Below, piece by piece: positions 32,466 to 42,706 of a DNA stretch of 64,000 nucleotides. Origin of the DNA: GYS-P2D sp964414425 (GTDB lineage Bacteria; Bacteroidota; Bacteroidia; Chitinophagales; Saprospiraceae); the NCBI GenBank assembly GCA_964414425.1, contig CAYPWL010000005.1, positions 79,754-143,753 of the forward strand. Direction: 5' to 3'. The notes beneath the pieces are model-generated. The model searched no databases. It had not been told where the DNA came from and was given only the letters and a program-made list of their open reading frames with translations. Every line of letters begins with the position of its first letter. Within the stretch, counting starts at the first letter, position 1. A program made the translations under genes and the position numbers.

Positions 32466-34580
32466 TTGAGCAATAAGCCATTAGACATACTCCAATCCAC
32501 CTTTGGCTATAAGTCTTTTAGACCTATGCAGGCTGATATCGTAGATCATGTCATCGGCGGCGATAACGCATTGGTAATTTTGCCTACGGGCGGTGGGAAG
32601 TCGATGTGCTTTCAGATTCCAGCATTATGCCTAGACGGTCTTACCATAGTCGTATCGCCTTTGATTGCGTTGATGACGGATCAGGTTACTGCGCTCAAGG
32701 AGCTCGGTGTTGCCGCAGAATGTATTCATTCAGGATTGTCAATAGATGATAAGCGTGGCATCAATACGATGATCCAAGAGGGGACGCTCAAGATGTTATA
32801 TATGGCTCCTGAGAGTCTGTTGCAAGAGCGATTTTTTAAGTTTATCACGAGTGTCAAGATCAGTTTGATCGCTATCGACGAGGCGCATTGTATTTCTGTC
32901 TGGGGCAATGATTTCAGACCGGAGTATACTAAGCTTGGGATGTTGCGCCAGCAGTTTCCTCAGATCCCGTTGATTGCCCTTACGGCTACGGCGGATACTG
33001 CCACTCAACAAGATATACTCAAGCAATTGAGCATGACGGATGCTCGGATGTTCTTAGGGAGCTTCGAGCGAACTAATCTGACGATACGTGCTACTGCTGG
33101 TCAGGATAGATTTAGTAAGATATTGAGATTCTTGTTTCAGTATAAGAATGAAACGGGGATCATCTATTGCTTAAGTCGGAAAGGTGCAGAGAGCCTGGCT
33201 AAGAAACTCAAAGAGGCAGGTTATAAGAGTGGATATTATCATGCTGGGATGGATAGTCTGAGTCGTAATCGAGTACAGCAGCGATTTCAAAATGACGAGA
33301 TCCGTATCGTCTGTGCTACCATTGCATTTGGGATGGGTATCGACAAGTCCAATGTGCGATTCGTGATTCACTATAATCTACCCAAGAATATAGAAGGATA
33401 CTATCAAGAGATCGGCAGAGCAGGAAGAGATGGATTGGATTCAGAATGCCTACTATTTTATAGTTGGGCGGACAAGATGCGATTGCAGCAATTTATCGAT
33501 GAGGGAGAGGGTAATGAAACGTTCAAGCAAGTCCAAACTGAGAAGTTGGATCGCATGTGGGAGTGCTCCACGGCCTCGAGTTGTAGGACTAATCTTATCC
33601 TCAATTATTTCGGAGAGTTCAGAGCGGAGAGTTGCGGGCACTGCGATAATTGTTTGAGCCCTCCCAAAGTCTTCGATGGTACGATCATCGCTCAAAAAGC
33701 GCTCTCGGCGGTCTATCGCACAAATCAAAATGTAAAAATGGATATCCTCATTGATATCCTACGAGGTTCGAGTAGACAAGAGGTGTTGGCTAACAACTAT
33801 AACGAGATCAAAACCTATGGCGCTGGTCGTGATCTTCCTTTCTTGGATTGGAAGGACTATATCACACAACTACTCAATCAAGGTTTACTGTCCATAGACT
33901 ATACGTCTGGTTCTGCGCTCAAGGCTACCCCGCTATCGATGGATGTGTTAACTGGAGGTCAGAAGGTGGACCTGGTGAAATTTGAGAAATCTAAGCCCGC
34001 CGAAAAGAAAATTAATAAGGGCCAGCTCGTGCGAGATGAATTGTTTGAGCAGCTCAGACAATGGCGATTGACTACTGCTAAAGCCCGAGGAATTCCCGCA
34101 TATGCGGTGTTTAATGATGCAACACTCCAGGAGATCGCACAGGCCAAACCGATCGTTGTCGATGATCTATTGATGATAGATGGCATAGGCGTCAAGAAAA
34201 AAGAGGACTACGGAGAGCATGTGCTTGAAGTGATCCGTGATTACCTCCTCACGCAAAATCATAAGAAGTCCATCAAGGGCAAGACCTACCTTGAAACCTT
34301 GAAGCTATTAAACGAAGGTAAGAACCCGAATCAGATTGCTACAGAACGAAATCTACAACTGCTAACCATATATAGTCATATCGGAACGCTATATGAGAAA
34401 GGCGAGTCCATCGACTTGCAGCAGTACATCAGCAAAGAGAAATGTGAGACTATTGGCACTAAGTGGCAAGATTTAAATCAACCTAAAGACCTTAAGCCAG
34501 TATATGAGGCTTTCGATGGGCAGTATCCGTATTATGAGATTCGGTTAGGGATATCCTGGATGAAGGAGCAGAAGAAATAA
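32466..34580 (+). CDS. recQ: ATP-dependent DNA helicase RecQ
   Basis: 704-residue 3'-5' helicase of recombination and repair. It starts at TTG 32466 (LSNKPLDILQSTFGYKSFRP); there is no in-frame ATG before the conserved FRPMQ. Motifs: Walker A LPTGGGKSMCF, DEAH box IAIDEAHCISVWG, motif VI HYNLPKNIEGYYQEIGRAGR, the zinc-binding Cys set (CSTASSCRTN...CGHCDNC), an RQC winged helix, an HRDC domain (FEQLRQWRLTTAKARGIPAY) and a C-terminal helical segment (ETLKLLNEGKNPNQIA). Stands alone; converges on the small membrane protein gene. Confidence 0.95.
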   Translation: MSNKPLDILQSTFGYKSFRPMQADIVDHVIGGDNALVILPTGGGKSMCFQIPALCLDGLTIVVSPLIALMTDQVTALKELGVAAECIHSGLSIDDKRGINTMIQEGTLKMLYMAPESLLQERFFKFITSVKISLIAIDEAHCISVWGNDFRPEYTKLGMLRQQFPQIPLIALTATADTATQQDILKQLSMTDARMFLGSFERTNLTIRATAGQDRFSKILRFLFQYKNETGIIYCLSRKGAESLAKKLKEAGYKSGYYHAGMDSLSRNRVQQRFQNDEIRIVCATIAFGMGIDKSNVRFVIHYNLPKNIEGYYQEIGRAGRDGLDSECLLFYSWADKMRLQQFIDEGEGNETFKQVQTEKLDRMWECSTASSCRTNLILNYFGEFRAESCGHCDNCLSPPKVFDGTIIAQKALSAVYRTNQNVKMDILIDILRGSSRQEVLANNYNEIKTYGAGRDLPFLDWKDYITQLLNQGLLSIDYTSGSALKATPLSMDVLTGGQKVDLVKFEKSKPAEKKINKGQLVRDELFEQLRQWRLTTAKARGIPAYAVFNDATLQEIAQAKPIVVDDLLMIDGIGVKKKEDYGEHVLEVIRDYLLTQNHKKSIKGKTYLETLKLLNEGKNPNQIATERNLQLLTIYSHIGTLYEKGESIDLQQYISKEKCETIGTKWQDLNQPKDLKPVYEAFDGQYPYYEIRLGISWMKEQKK

Positions 34581-34591
34581 AAGTCTGAAAT

Positions 34592-34996
34592 CTATTTTCT
34601 CGTCTTAAGCCATGCCCATCCTGTGAAGCTGATCCATCCACTGATTATGGTTGGGATGGTACTATTCAGAGGTTCGGGAGTCCCCTTCATGGAGTGCACG
34701 GTATAAGTAAGTATGGCCGTAAGGATGAGTGGTAATAAGCCACCTATAAAAACACCCCAAGCACGATTTTTGCGAGTGACGGCTATATTTTCAGCCATTT
34801 TTATGAATAGCCCACCAAAGAAAAAAGTGTAAGAACATTGCTTCAAGCCAGCGATTAGGGCCTCATCATAACCATGATCATGGTTGATCCAAAACACCAT
34901 CGACCCCATAAATAAGGCTCCTACGAGCCCCATTTTAAAATCAATGAAGCCATTCATTTTGGCAATAGTGTCCTTGGCTTTACTTCCTAACATCAA
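34592..34996 (-). CDS. Small multi-spanning membrane protein, unknown
   Basis: 134 residues with about four hydrophobic helices (around GLVGALFMGSMVFWI, YTFFFGGLFIKMA, WGVFIGGLLPLILTAILTYT and IISGWISFTGWAWL) and few charged residues apart from a KNRAW loop. No domain recognised. Separated by 11 bp from the convergent recQ stop and upstream region holds no obvious partner. Start could be either of two adjacent Met codons. Confidence 0.6.
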   Translation of the reverse strand: MMLGSKAKDTIAKMNGFIDFKMGLVGALFMGSMVFWINHDHGYDEALIAGLKQCSYTFFFGGLFIKMAENIAVTRKNRAWGVFIGGLLPLILTAILTYTVHSMKGTPEPLNSTIPTIISGWISFTGWAWLKTRK

Positions 34997-35139
34997 AGGA
35001 TAAAATTAAAAAACCTTTCAACTTGTTTCACTACAATTGATAATCCAGCTCAATGTAATAACTACGATCTATAGCTAAAGACACCCTCAGAAGTGAAAAA
35101 CAAGGTTAAATTAGTAGGCTATTTTAAAAGTGCAATCTT

Positions 35140-36219
35140 ATGATCTTAGGTTTTTTAAAGGACAAGAGTGCTTCAATTTCACCTATAGTCCCTAACAACG
35201 TTGCTAAGCTCTTACAAGTCGTCGGCGAGATTCATGTTGAGTCTGGCATCGGTGAGGGCAACCATTTTGTCGATGACGATTTTGAGGGAGTCTTGATCAA
35301 AAGTAGAGATCAGATTATCAGTGATAGTGATATACTTGTCCAGATTACGCCAGACCTTACTGACGATGAGTACAAAGTTATGAAGCCAAGTGGCGTTGTG
35401 ATCGGTCAATATGCTCCGTTTAATAATGAAGGCTTGAGTGACCATCTGACAGGTTTAGGAGTTACTGCCTTCAGTATGGATATGATACCCAGGACTACCT
35501 TGGCGCAGTCTATGGATGTCTTATCATCGATGGCATCAATAGCTGGTTATCAGGCGGTATTAGCAGCATTACAGCATATGCCACGTTATATGCCGATGAT
35601 GATAACTGCCGCAGGTAGTATCAAGCCATCTAAAGTGTTAGTCATAGGAGCTGGTGTGGCAGGGCTCCAAGCTATAGCCACAGCCAGACGCCTTGGAGCG
35701 ATGGTTGAAGCCTTTGATACGAGGGCCGCTGTTAAAGAGGAAGTCATGAGTCTCGGTGCTAAATTTGTTGAAGTAGAGGGTGCTCAAGATGACAAAGACG
35801 CTGGAGGGTATGCTGTAGAGCAATCTGAAGATTACAAGAAACGTCAGGCTGCCTTGATTCAAGAAAAGGCCATCGGTAGTGATATAGTGATCACCACCGC
35901 CCAATTAAGAGGACGCCCAGCACCGAAGTTGATCACCAAGTCTACTGTAGAATCAATGAAGGCGGGATCAGTAATTGTAGACTTAGCAGCCTCGACAGGG
36001 GGCAACTGTGAAGTCTGTGAGGATAATGCTACCATCAATCATAACGGAGTAAGTATCATAGGAGATAGCAATCTTGCTAATCGGATGCCTCAGGATGCCA
36101 GTACACTGTATAGTAATAACATTTTGAATTTTCTAAAGCATATAGTAAACGAGGGAGCCATAGACCTCAACTCAGATGATGAGATACTGAGTAAGTCAAT
36201 CATTTCTAAAAAAGCATAA
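35140..36219 (+). CDS. pntAA: NAD(P) transhydrogenase alpha subunit, part 1
   Basis: 359-residue cytoplasmic NAD(H)-binding domain (dI) of the proton-translocating transhydrogenase, related to alanine dehydrogenase. The nucleotide-binding GAGVAGLQAIATARRLGAMV and the following EAFDTRAAVKEE are present, and the N-terminal part has VGEIHVESGIG. As in many Bacteroidota and alphaproteobacteria, the alpha subunit is split and the membrane part is encoded by the next gene, 1 bp downstream. Couples proton influx to NADPH formation. Confidence 0.92.
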   Translation: MILGFLKDKSASISPIVPNNVAKLLQVVGEIHVESGIGEGNHFVDDDFEGVLIKSRDQIISDSDILVQITPDLTDDEYKVMKPSGVVIGQYAPFNNEGLSDHLTGLGVTAFSMDMIPRTTLAQSMDVLSSMASIAGYQAVLAALQHMPRYMPMMITAAGSIKPSKVLVIGAGVAGLQAIATARRLGAMVEAFDTRAAVKEEVMSLGAKFVEVEGAQDDKDAGGYAVEQSEDYKKRQAALIQEKAIGSDIVITTAQLRGRPAPKLITKSTVESMKAGSVIVDLAASTGGNCEVCEDNATINHNGVSIIGDSNLANRMPQDASTLYSNNILNFLKHIVNEGAIDLNSDDEILSKSIISKKA

Positions 36220-36220
36220 C

Positions 36221-36532
36221 ATGGAAAGTCTATTACAATTTATTGGGGAGCATTTGCTCTTGATATACTTATTAATATTCACGGTGATTTTGGGTTTTGA
36301 AGTGATCTCAAAGGTGCCTACTGTTCTACATACCCCACTGATGTCTGGAGCTAATGCGATCAGTGGAGTAATCATAGTTGGAGCGATCATTTTGATTAGG
36401 CGTTCTGATGCGGGGGATTACTTCTCCTTAGCGCTGGGGACGATTGCTATCGCATTGGGTATGATCAATGTGGTTGGGGGATTTGCGGTGACAGATCGCA
36501 TGTTAGAAATGTTTAAAAAGAAGAAGAAATAG
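36221..36532 (+). CDS. pntAB: NAD(P) transhydrogenase alpha subunit, part 2 (membrane)
   Basis: 103 residues with three to four membrane helices, including FTVILGFEVISKVPTVLHTP and the conserved LMSGANAISGVIIVGAI (SGANAISG is the hallmark of the dII alpha segment). It begins 1 bp after pntAA stops and ends 35 bp before pntB, so the three genes are one operon. Confidence 0.92.
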   Translation: MESLLQFIGEHLLLIYLLIFTVILGFEVISKVPTVLHTPLMSGANAISGVIIVGAIILIRRSDAGDYFSLALGTIAIALGMINVVGGFAVTDRMLEMFKKKKK

Positions 36533-36567
36533 GCTTCATATATCATCAACAATAAATCACATTGATT

Positions 36568-37947
36568 ATGGTAATTACAACACTTGTTGACATAGCCTAT
36601 TTGATAGGTGCCGTATTATTCGTCTGGGGCTTAAGATTGCTGAGTAGCCCTGACAGTGCTCGTAAGGGTAATCTGTATGCAGCCTTTGGTATGGGTGTAG
36701 GCATCATCGGTAGTCTTGTCGATAATCGTATCGAAGGAGATGGGAACTATGGCTGGATAGCCGGCGGAATAATTATAGGAGCATTGATCGGTTGGTTGGC
36801 AGCTAAGCGCATCAAGATGACTGACATGCCACAGATGGTTTCTATTTTCAATGGACTGGGTGGTGCATGTGCGGCTATACTTTCTATTGTCGAGCTGACT
36901 ACGGTGTCACTTGATACAGGAGGCAAGGTTATCTCGTTATTTGCCTTGTTGATTGGCTGTATTGCCTTTACGGGTAGTATGCTTGCTTATCTCAAGCTGG
37001 ATGGCAGAATCAAGGACAGTCAAGTCACCTGGCCTAAGCACAGTCTGATCAATCAGATATTCTTAGTAGTCATCATCGGTGTCTTTGTGTATGTGGCTGT
37101 ATCCAGTGTGAGTACTGCCATATTGGTGGCATTTATGGTGCTATGCCTGTTTTATGGTTGGTCATTTGTGGCTCCGATAGGTGGTGCAGATATGCCTGTA
37201 GTAATCTCATTACTCAATTCTTTTACAGGACTCTCTGCGGCTGCGGCCGGGTTGATCTATAATAATAACCTGATGCTCGTAGGAGGTATCCTTGTAGGGG
37301 CGTCTGGTACGATACTAACAGTGCTGATGTGTAATGCGATGAATAGATCCTTGTTCAATGTATTGATTGGAGGTTTTGGCGCAGCTGGTTCAGCGGCTAA
37401 GGGTGCTGAAGGTCAAGTGGCAGTAACGACTAATCCTATTGACACATCCATACTACTCTATTATTCTCAGTCAGTGATGTTTGTGCCAGGATATGGCCTT
37501 GCCGTTGCCCAAGCGCAAAAGGTATTAAAGGAGCTGGATGACCTCCTGGAGGCTAATGGCGTGGACGTCAAGTATGCGATACATCCTGTAGCTGGACGTA
37601 TGCCTGGACATATGAATGTGCTCTTGGCCGAGGCGGACGTCCCATATCCAAAACTCTTAGATCTCGATGATGCCAATGATGTCATACCTAACACGGATGT
37701 GGTCGTCATAGTAGGGGCTAATGACGTCGTTAATCCTGCTGCCGTCGATGATCCGGGCAGTTCGATCTATGGGATGCCGGTCCTCAATGTATGGGATGCT
37801 AAGCATGTCATTGTCCTTAAGAGAAGTATGAGTACGGGTTATGCCGGCATCCAAAATCAGCTCTTTTTTCATGAGAAGACTAAGATGCTTTTTGGTGATG
37901 CCAAGGATAGTATCCAGACAATTGTATCAGAGGTGAAGAACCTGTAA
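36568..37947 (+). CDS. pntB: NAD(P) transhydrogenase beta subunit
   Basis: 459 residues: about eight to nine membrane helices (dII) followed by the NADP(H)-binding dIII. ATG 36568 (MVITTLVDIAYLIG) is the start; an upstream TTG at 36562 adds two residues only. Conserved features are DMPQMVSIFNGLGG in the membrane part and, in dIII, GYGLAVAQAQ and HPVAGRMPGHMNVLLAEA, VIVGANDVVNPAA. Completes the three-gene transhydrogenase operon. Confidence 0.94.
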   Translation: MVITTLVDIAYLIGAVLFVWGLRLLSSPDSARKGNLYAAFGMGVGIIGSLVDNRIEGDGNYGWIAGGIIIGALIGWLAAKRIKMTDMPQMVSIFNGLGGACAAILSIVELTTVSLDTGGKVISLFALLIGCIAFTGSMLAYLKLDGRIKDSQVTWPKHSLINQIFLVVIIGVFVYVAVSSVSTAILVAFMVLCLFYGWSFVAPIGGADMPVVISLLNSFTGLSAAAAGLIYNNNLMLVGGILVGASGTILTVLMCNAMNRSLFNVLIGGFGAAGSAAKGAEGQVAVTTNPIDTSILLYYSQSVMFVPGYGLAVAQAQKVLKELDDLLEANGVDVKYAIHPVAGRMPGHMNVLLAEADVPYPKLLDLDDANDVIPNTDVVVIVGANDVVNPAAVDDPGSSIYGMPVLNVWDAKHVIVLKRSMSTGYAGIQNQLFFHEKTKMLFGDAKDSIQTIVSEVKNL

Positions 37948-38091
37948 GACAGCGCCCAAATCAAATTAGACCATTTCTTAATAGTGAAGCTGTCGTTTGG
38001 GTATTCAAGTGTTCTTGAATTCTACTATTTTAGTTAGTTCCGAAGCTTTGTATTTAAGTGGGACTCAATAGGATGCCGTGTAAGTGAAATT

Positions 38092-38115
38092 TGACTTGAG
38101 TACTGCGCAAAGTCA
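38092..38115. promoter_or_regulatory. Possible operator upstream of gltB
   Basis: Inverted repeat TGACTT (38092-38097) and AAGTCA (38110-38115) with a 12-base centre, 65 bp before gltB in the 232-bp spacer behind pntB. Short arms make this a weak call. Nothing else was recognised in the spacer. Confidence 0.25.
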
Positions 38116-38179
38116 GGAAAAATGAAAGTCGTTGTAGAAGTAATGCTTTAAAAGCTGTTTTTGTTTTTAATCAGATGAC

Positions 38180-41100
38180 ATGAAAAAGGAAGAAATGCCA
38201 AGAGGGCTATACGTGCCTCAATTAGAAAGTGACGCTTGTGGGATAGGGATGATTGCTAATCTCGAAAAAGAATATTCGCATAATCTTGTATCAGATGCAC
38301 TTACGATGCTTGAGAATATGGAGCATAGAGGAGCTTGTGGGTGTGACCCAGAGAGCGGTGACGGTGCAGGCATTTTGATACACGTTCCTCACGCTTTATT
38401 TGTTTCAGAAAGTCTCTCATTCGAATTACCCAAACAAGGGGAGTATGGCGTTGGCGCTTTCTTTTTTCCGAAAGGAGAAAAGAGAGATGAGATCTATACC
38501 AAAATAGGCGAAGCGGCCAGTGATCTTGGGATTAAGCTTATCGGTCGTAGGAAGGTCCCTGTAGTGAGCAGCATATTAGGAGAGTCGTCATTCGCCTCCG
38601 AGCCAGATATCTATCACCTGTTCTTTGTGCCTGAGGACGGAAACCAGGTTGATGACGTTTTTGAACGCAAGTTGCTCATCCTAAGAAAATACTTGACGCA
38701 TAAGGTGATTGCTGCTTATCCAGAGTACAAGCACGATCTATATGTCCCATCACTGTCTACTAAGACGATGATCTACAAGGGGCAGCTGACGTCTGGGCAG
38801 GTGAGACAATACTATTTAGATCTAAAGAATGAAAATCTAACCTCGGCAGTGGCATTGGTTCACTCGAGATTTTCGACTAATACAGTACCTCGCTGGAAGT
38901 TAGCACAACCATTTAGAGTCATTGCGCACAATGGTGAGATCAATACCATCGAGGGCAATAAGAACTGGTGGAGAGCAAAAGAGAAAGATATAGTCAGTGA
39001 ACTATTTACTCCAGAAGAACTGGAGATGATGTTCCCACTATTCAATCCAACGAATAGTGACTCTTCGATTTTTGATAATGTACTTGAGTTCTTGGTGGCT
39101 GATGGTCGCTCCATACCTCATGCATTGATGATGATGATTCCTGAGGCATGGCAAAATGCCGAGTACATGGAGTCCTACAAAAAAGATTTCTACGAGTATC
39201 ACGAGGCACTCATGGAGCCTTGGGATGGGCCTGCCAGCATGTGTTTTACAGACGGCACCTTGATAGGTGGTACGCTCGATAGAAATGGACTACGCCCATC
39301 AAGATATTGCCTGACCGATGATAACTATCTCATCTTGGCTTCAGAGACTGGTGTGATTCCTATCGATCCAGCTAAAATCGTAAAGAAGGGAAGACTGGAG
39401 CCTGGGAAGATTTTGGTTGCGGATCTCGATCAGCAGCGTGTGATTGGAGATGAAGAACTAAAGCAAGCCATCTGCAATCAGCTCCCCTATGGCAACTGGT
39501 TAGAAGAATCTAAAGTTCATATAGATGACCTCCCAGCTCAGTCAGGCGAGGAGACGACAAGCGATATCCCATTAATCTTAAGACAGACTGCACATGGATA
39601 TACGCTCGAGGATGAAGAGCTGATCATCGATGGCATGCTGCGAGCTAAGAAAGATCCAATTGGATCTATGGGTGCTGATGTGCCACTGGCAGTATTATCA
39701 AGATATGCTCAGCACATCTCGACATACTTCAGACAGCAGTTTGCGCAGGTAACTAATCCTCCGATTGACTCCTTACGAGAGGCGGAGTATATGACGCTTA
39801 AGACCGTATTAGGCAGTAGCAGTAATATCCTCGATAAGGCGAAGAACACCGTCAAATTTATCAGACTGGAGAGTCCTGTCTTGGACACTGAGAGTTATAA
39901 CAAGCTCAAGCATATCGGTATAGCAGGTTATCAGGGCGCTACGGTGCATTGTACCTTTAGCAAGGATCATAAGGATGGCGACTTAGAAGCCAAATTGACG
40001 GACATCTGCCAGCAAGTCCAAGCGGCCATTAAGAAAGGCGTTAACCTGATCTATCTTGATAACATCACTAAGGTCTCAGATCAGATGGCACCTGTGCCAT
40101 CATTGCTCAGTACTGGTGCTGTGCATCACTACTTAGTGAATCAAGGATTGCGTCAGAAGGCTTCGATCATAGTCAAAGGTGGAGATATATTAGAGACACA
40201 TCATTTTGCAACGCTATTGGGATATGGCGCTGATGCCATATATCCTGAGTTGAGCTATGAGAGTATAGAAGCCATCTACAATCGTGGAAAGCTCGAGAAC
40301 GAGTATGATGTTGAAAAGTATAGAGGCATTTATGTTAAAGCCGTTAATAAGGGCTTACTAAAAATCATGTCCAAGCTTGGGATATCTACAGTAGCATCTT
40401 ACAGAGGAGCGCAGGCTTTCGAAGCCTTAGGGATTTCTTCTGAAGTAGTCGCTAAGTGTTTCAAAGGTACCGTCTCTCGGATTGAGGGAATGACATTTGA
40501 TATGTTGGCCAGAGAGGCGTTGACCAAGCATAGAGTAGCCTTTGAGGATGAACTTCAAAATGAGCTTATTGATCTGGGTGTCTATCAATGGAAGCGTCGA
40601 GGCGAATTCCACTTGTTCAATCCAGCCTCTGTACACTTGTTGCAACATTCCACTAAGACAGGAGACTTTGGAGTCTATAAGAAATTCGCCAAGGCCATCA
40701 ACGATCAACACGAGAATGCTTGTACACTAAGAAGCTTGCTCGAATTCAAAAAAGGAGATTCGATTCCAATCGATGAGGTAGAACCTGTTGAGTCCATATT
40801 GAAACGATTCGCTACTGGTGCTATGTCATTTGGATCGATATCGCATGAGGCACATACCACACTGGCTAAAGCGATGAATCGCATTGGAGGAAAATCCAAT
40901 AGTGGAGAAGGTGGAGAAGATGAAGCCAGATTTGATAAGTTGCCCAATGGAGATTGGGAACGCTCGGCAATTAAGCAAGTGGCTTCTGGACGATTTGGAG
41001 TGACGATCAACTACTTGACGAATGCCGTAGAGCTACAGATCAAGATGGCACAAGGTGCCAAGCCTGGTGAAGGTGGACAGCTACCTGGACACAAGGTTGA

Positions 41101-42691
41101 CAACTGGATCGCACGGGTAAGGAATAGTACTCCTGGTGTCGGACTGATATCACCGCCGCCCCATCATGATATATACTCGATTGAAGATTTAGCGCAACTG
41201 ATCTTTGATCTTAAGAATGCTAACAGGCACGCACGTATCAGTGTGAAGCTCGTTTCTAAGGCAGGCGTAGGGATCATCGCATCTGGTGTTGCCAAGGGTA
41301 AGGCTGATCATATCCTCATCGCTGGACATGATGGCGGGACAGGAGCGTCACCGTGGAGTTCGATCAGATATGCTGGTCTGCCATGGGAGTTAGGCCTCGC
41401 TGAGACACATCAGACGTTGATACAAAATAAAATACGTAACCGTGTAGTCCTTCAGGCAGATGGGCAGATACGTACGGGTAGAGATATGGCCGTAGCCACC
41501 TTGCTTGGAGCAGAAGAGTGGGGTGTTGCGACAGCGGCATTAGTAGTCGAGGGATGTATCTTGATGCGTAAGTGTCACCTCAACACCTGCCCTGTAGGGA
41601 TCGCCACACAGAATCCAGAATTGCGTAAGAAATTTACCGGTCAGGTAGATCACGTGGTGAACTACTTCCACTTCTTAGCGCAAGATCTCAGAGAGATCAT
41701 GGCAGAGTTAGGATTTAGGACGGTAGATGAGATGGTCGGAAGATCTGACCTATTGCAGGTGAGAGAAGATCGTGGGCATTGGAAGCTGGATAACTTGGAC
41801 TTAAGTCCGATCTTATTCAGAGATGAGTTGACGGATACACAAGTCAACTATAATAATGTAGTTCAAGATCACGAGTTAGAAAATGTCTTAGATCGCTCAT
41901 TGATAGAGTATGCACAACTAGCTATTGAAGAGAAGATCACCATCCAAAGTATATTCCCAGTAGTCAGTACAGATCGTACAGTTGGAGCGATGCTCAGCAA
42001 CGAAATCGCTAAGAAGTATGGTAGCGCCGGATTTGATGATGACACAGTCAACTTTAGATTCAGAGGATCAGCGGGACAGTCATTTGGAGCATTTAGTATC
42101 AATGGATTGACCTTCACCTTAGAGGGTGATGCCAATGATTACTTTGGAAAAGGTCTGAGTGGAGCTAAGCTCATTATCACGCCTGATAGAGAAGCGCCAT
42201 TTGAAGCAAGTGAGAATATCATCATCGGAAATGTGGCCCTATATGGAGCGACATCCGGCGAAGCCTATATCCGAGGGGTGGCAGGAGAGCGTTTTGCTGT
42301 CCGTAATAGTGGTGCTAAGACTGTCGTCGAAGGTGTAGGTGCTCATGGATGTGAGTATATGACAGGTGGTACCGTGGTCGTCTTGGGTAGTGTAGGCCGT
42401 AATTTTGCCGCTGGTATGAGTGGTGGTCAAGCCTATCTATTGAACACGACTGGTGATATAGAAAATCATATTAATCCTGAGATGGTAGAAATAGAAGCGC
42501 TCGGTGAGCAGGACTTCGAAGATCTCAGAAAATTAGTGAGAGATCATTTTAAATATACGGGCTCAGTGAAGGCCTTGGATATCCTACAAGATTGGGATAA
42601 GGCTAAGAACAATTTTATAAAGATCATGCCAGTCGAGTACAAGCGTGTATTGCAAGAGATGGCTCAGAAGGCCGAATTAGTAATGAGCTAA
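38180..42691 (+). CDS. gltB: Glutamate synthase large subunit
   Basis: 1503 residues, normal length. N-terminal class-II glutamine amidotransferase with the catalytic Cys in SDACGIGM (exposed after removal of a short propeptide of about 19 residues), a central domain, the FMN-binding synthase domain (SGRFGVTINYLTNAVELQIK, then GAKPGEGGQLPG) and [3Fe-4S] ligands in MRKCHLNTCPVGIATQ, and the C-terminal GXGXG beta-helix (GATSGEAYIRGVAGERFAVR). It makes two glutamates from glutamine and 2-oxoglutarate. gltD begins 15 bp downstream. Confidence 0.96.
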   Translation: MKKEEMPRGLYVPQLESDACGIGMIANLEKEYSHNLVSDALTMLENMEHRGACGCDPESGDGAGILIHVPHALFVSESLSFELPKQGEYGVGAFFFPKGEKRDEIYTKIGEAASDLGIKLIGRRKVPVVSSILGESSFASEPDIYHLFFVPEDGNQVDDVFERKLLILRKYLTHKVIAAYPEYKHDLYVPSLSTKTMIYKGQLTSGQVRQYYLDLKNENLTSAVALVHSRFSTNTVPRWKLAQPFRVIAHNGEINTIEGNKNWWRAKEKDIVSELFTPEELEMMFPLFNPTNSDSSIFDNVLEFLVADGRSIPHALMMMIPEAWQNAEYMESYKKDFYEYHEALMEPWDGPASMCFTDGTLIGGTLDRNGLRPSRYCLTDDNYLILASETGVIPIDPAKIVKKGRLEPGKILVADLDQQRVIGDEELKQAICNQLPYGNWLEESKVHIDDLPAQSGEETTSDIPLILRQTAHGYTLEDEELIIDGMLRAKKDPIGSMGADVPLAVLSRYAQHISTYFRQQFAQVTNPPIDSLREAEYMTLKTVLGSSSNILDKAKNTVKFIRLESPVLDTESYNKLKHIGIAGYQGATVHCTFSKDHKDGDLEAKLTDICQQVQAAIKKGVNLIYLDNITKVSDQMAPVPSLLSTGAVHHYLVNQGLRQKASIIVKGGDILETHHFATLLGYGADAIYPELSYESIEAIYNRGKLENEYDVEKYRGIYVKAVNKGLLKIMSKLGISTVASYRGAQAFEALGISSEVVAKCFKGTVSRIEGMTFDMLAREALTKHRVAFEDELQNELIDLGVYQWKRRGEFHLFNPASVHLLQHSTKTGDFGVYKKFAKAINDQHENACTLRSLLEFKKGDSIPIDEVEPVESILKRFATGAMSFGSISHEAHTTLAKAMNRIGGKSNSGEGGEDEARFDKLPNGDWERSAIKQVASGRFGVTINYLTNAVELQIKMAQGAKPGEGGQLPGHKVDNWIARVRNSTPGVGLISPPPHHDIYSIEDLAQLIFDLKNANRHARISVKLVSKAGVGIIASGVAKGKADHILIAGHDGGTGASPWSSIRYAGLPWELGLAETHQTLIQNKIRNRVVLQADGQIRTGRDMAVATLLGAEEWGVATAALVVEGCILMRKCHLNTCPVGIATQNPELRKKFTGQVDHVVNYFHFLAQDLREIMAELGFRTVDEMVGRSDLLQVREDRGHWKLDNLDLSPILFRDELTDTQVNYNNVVQDHELENVLDRSLIEYAQLAIEEKITIQSIFPVVSTDRTVGAMLSNEIAKKYGSAGFDDDTVNFRFRGSAGQSFGAFSINGLTFTLEGDANDYFGKGLSGAKLIITPDREAPFEASENIIIGNVALYGATSGEAYIRGVAGERFAVRNSGAKTVVEGVGAHGCEYMTGGTVVVLGSVGRNFAAGMSGGQAYLLNTTGDIENHINPEMVEIEALGEQDFEDLRKLVRDHFKYTGSVKALDILQDWDKAKNNFIKIMPVEYKRVLQEMAQKAELVMS

Positions 42692-42706
42692 ATTAAGAGA
42701 AAGAAC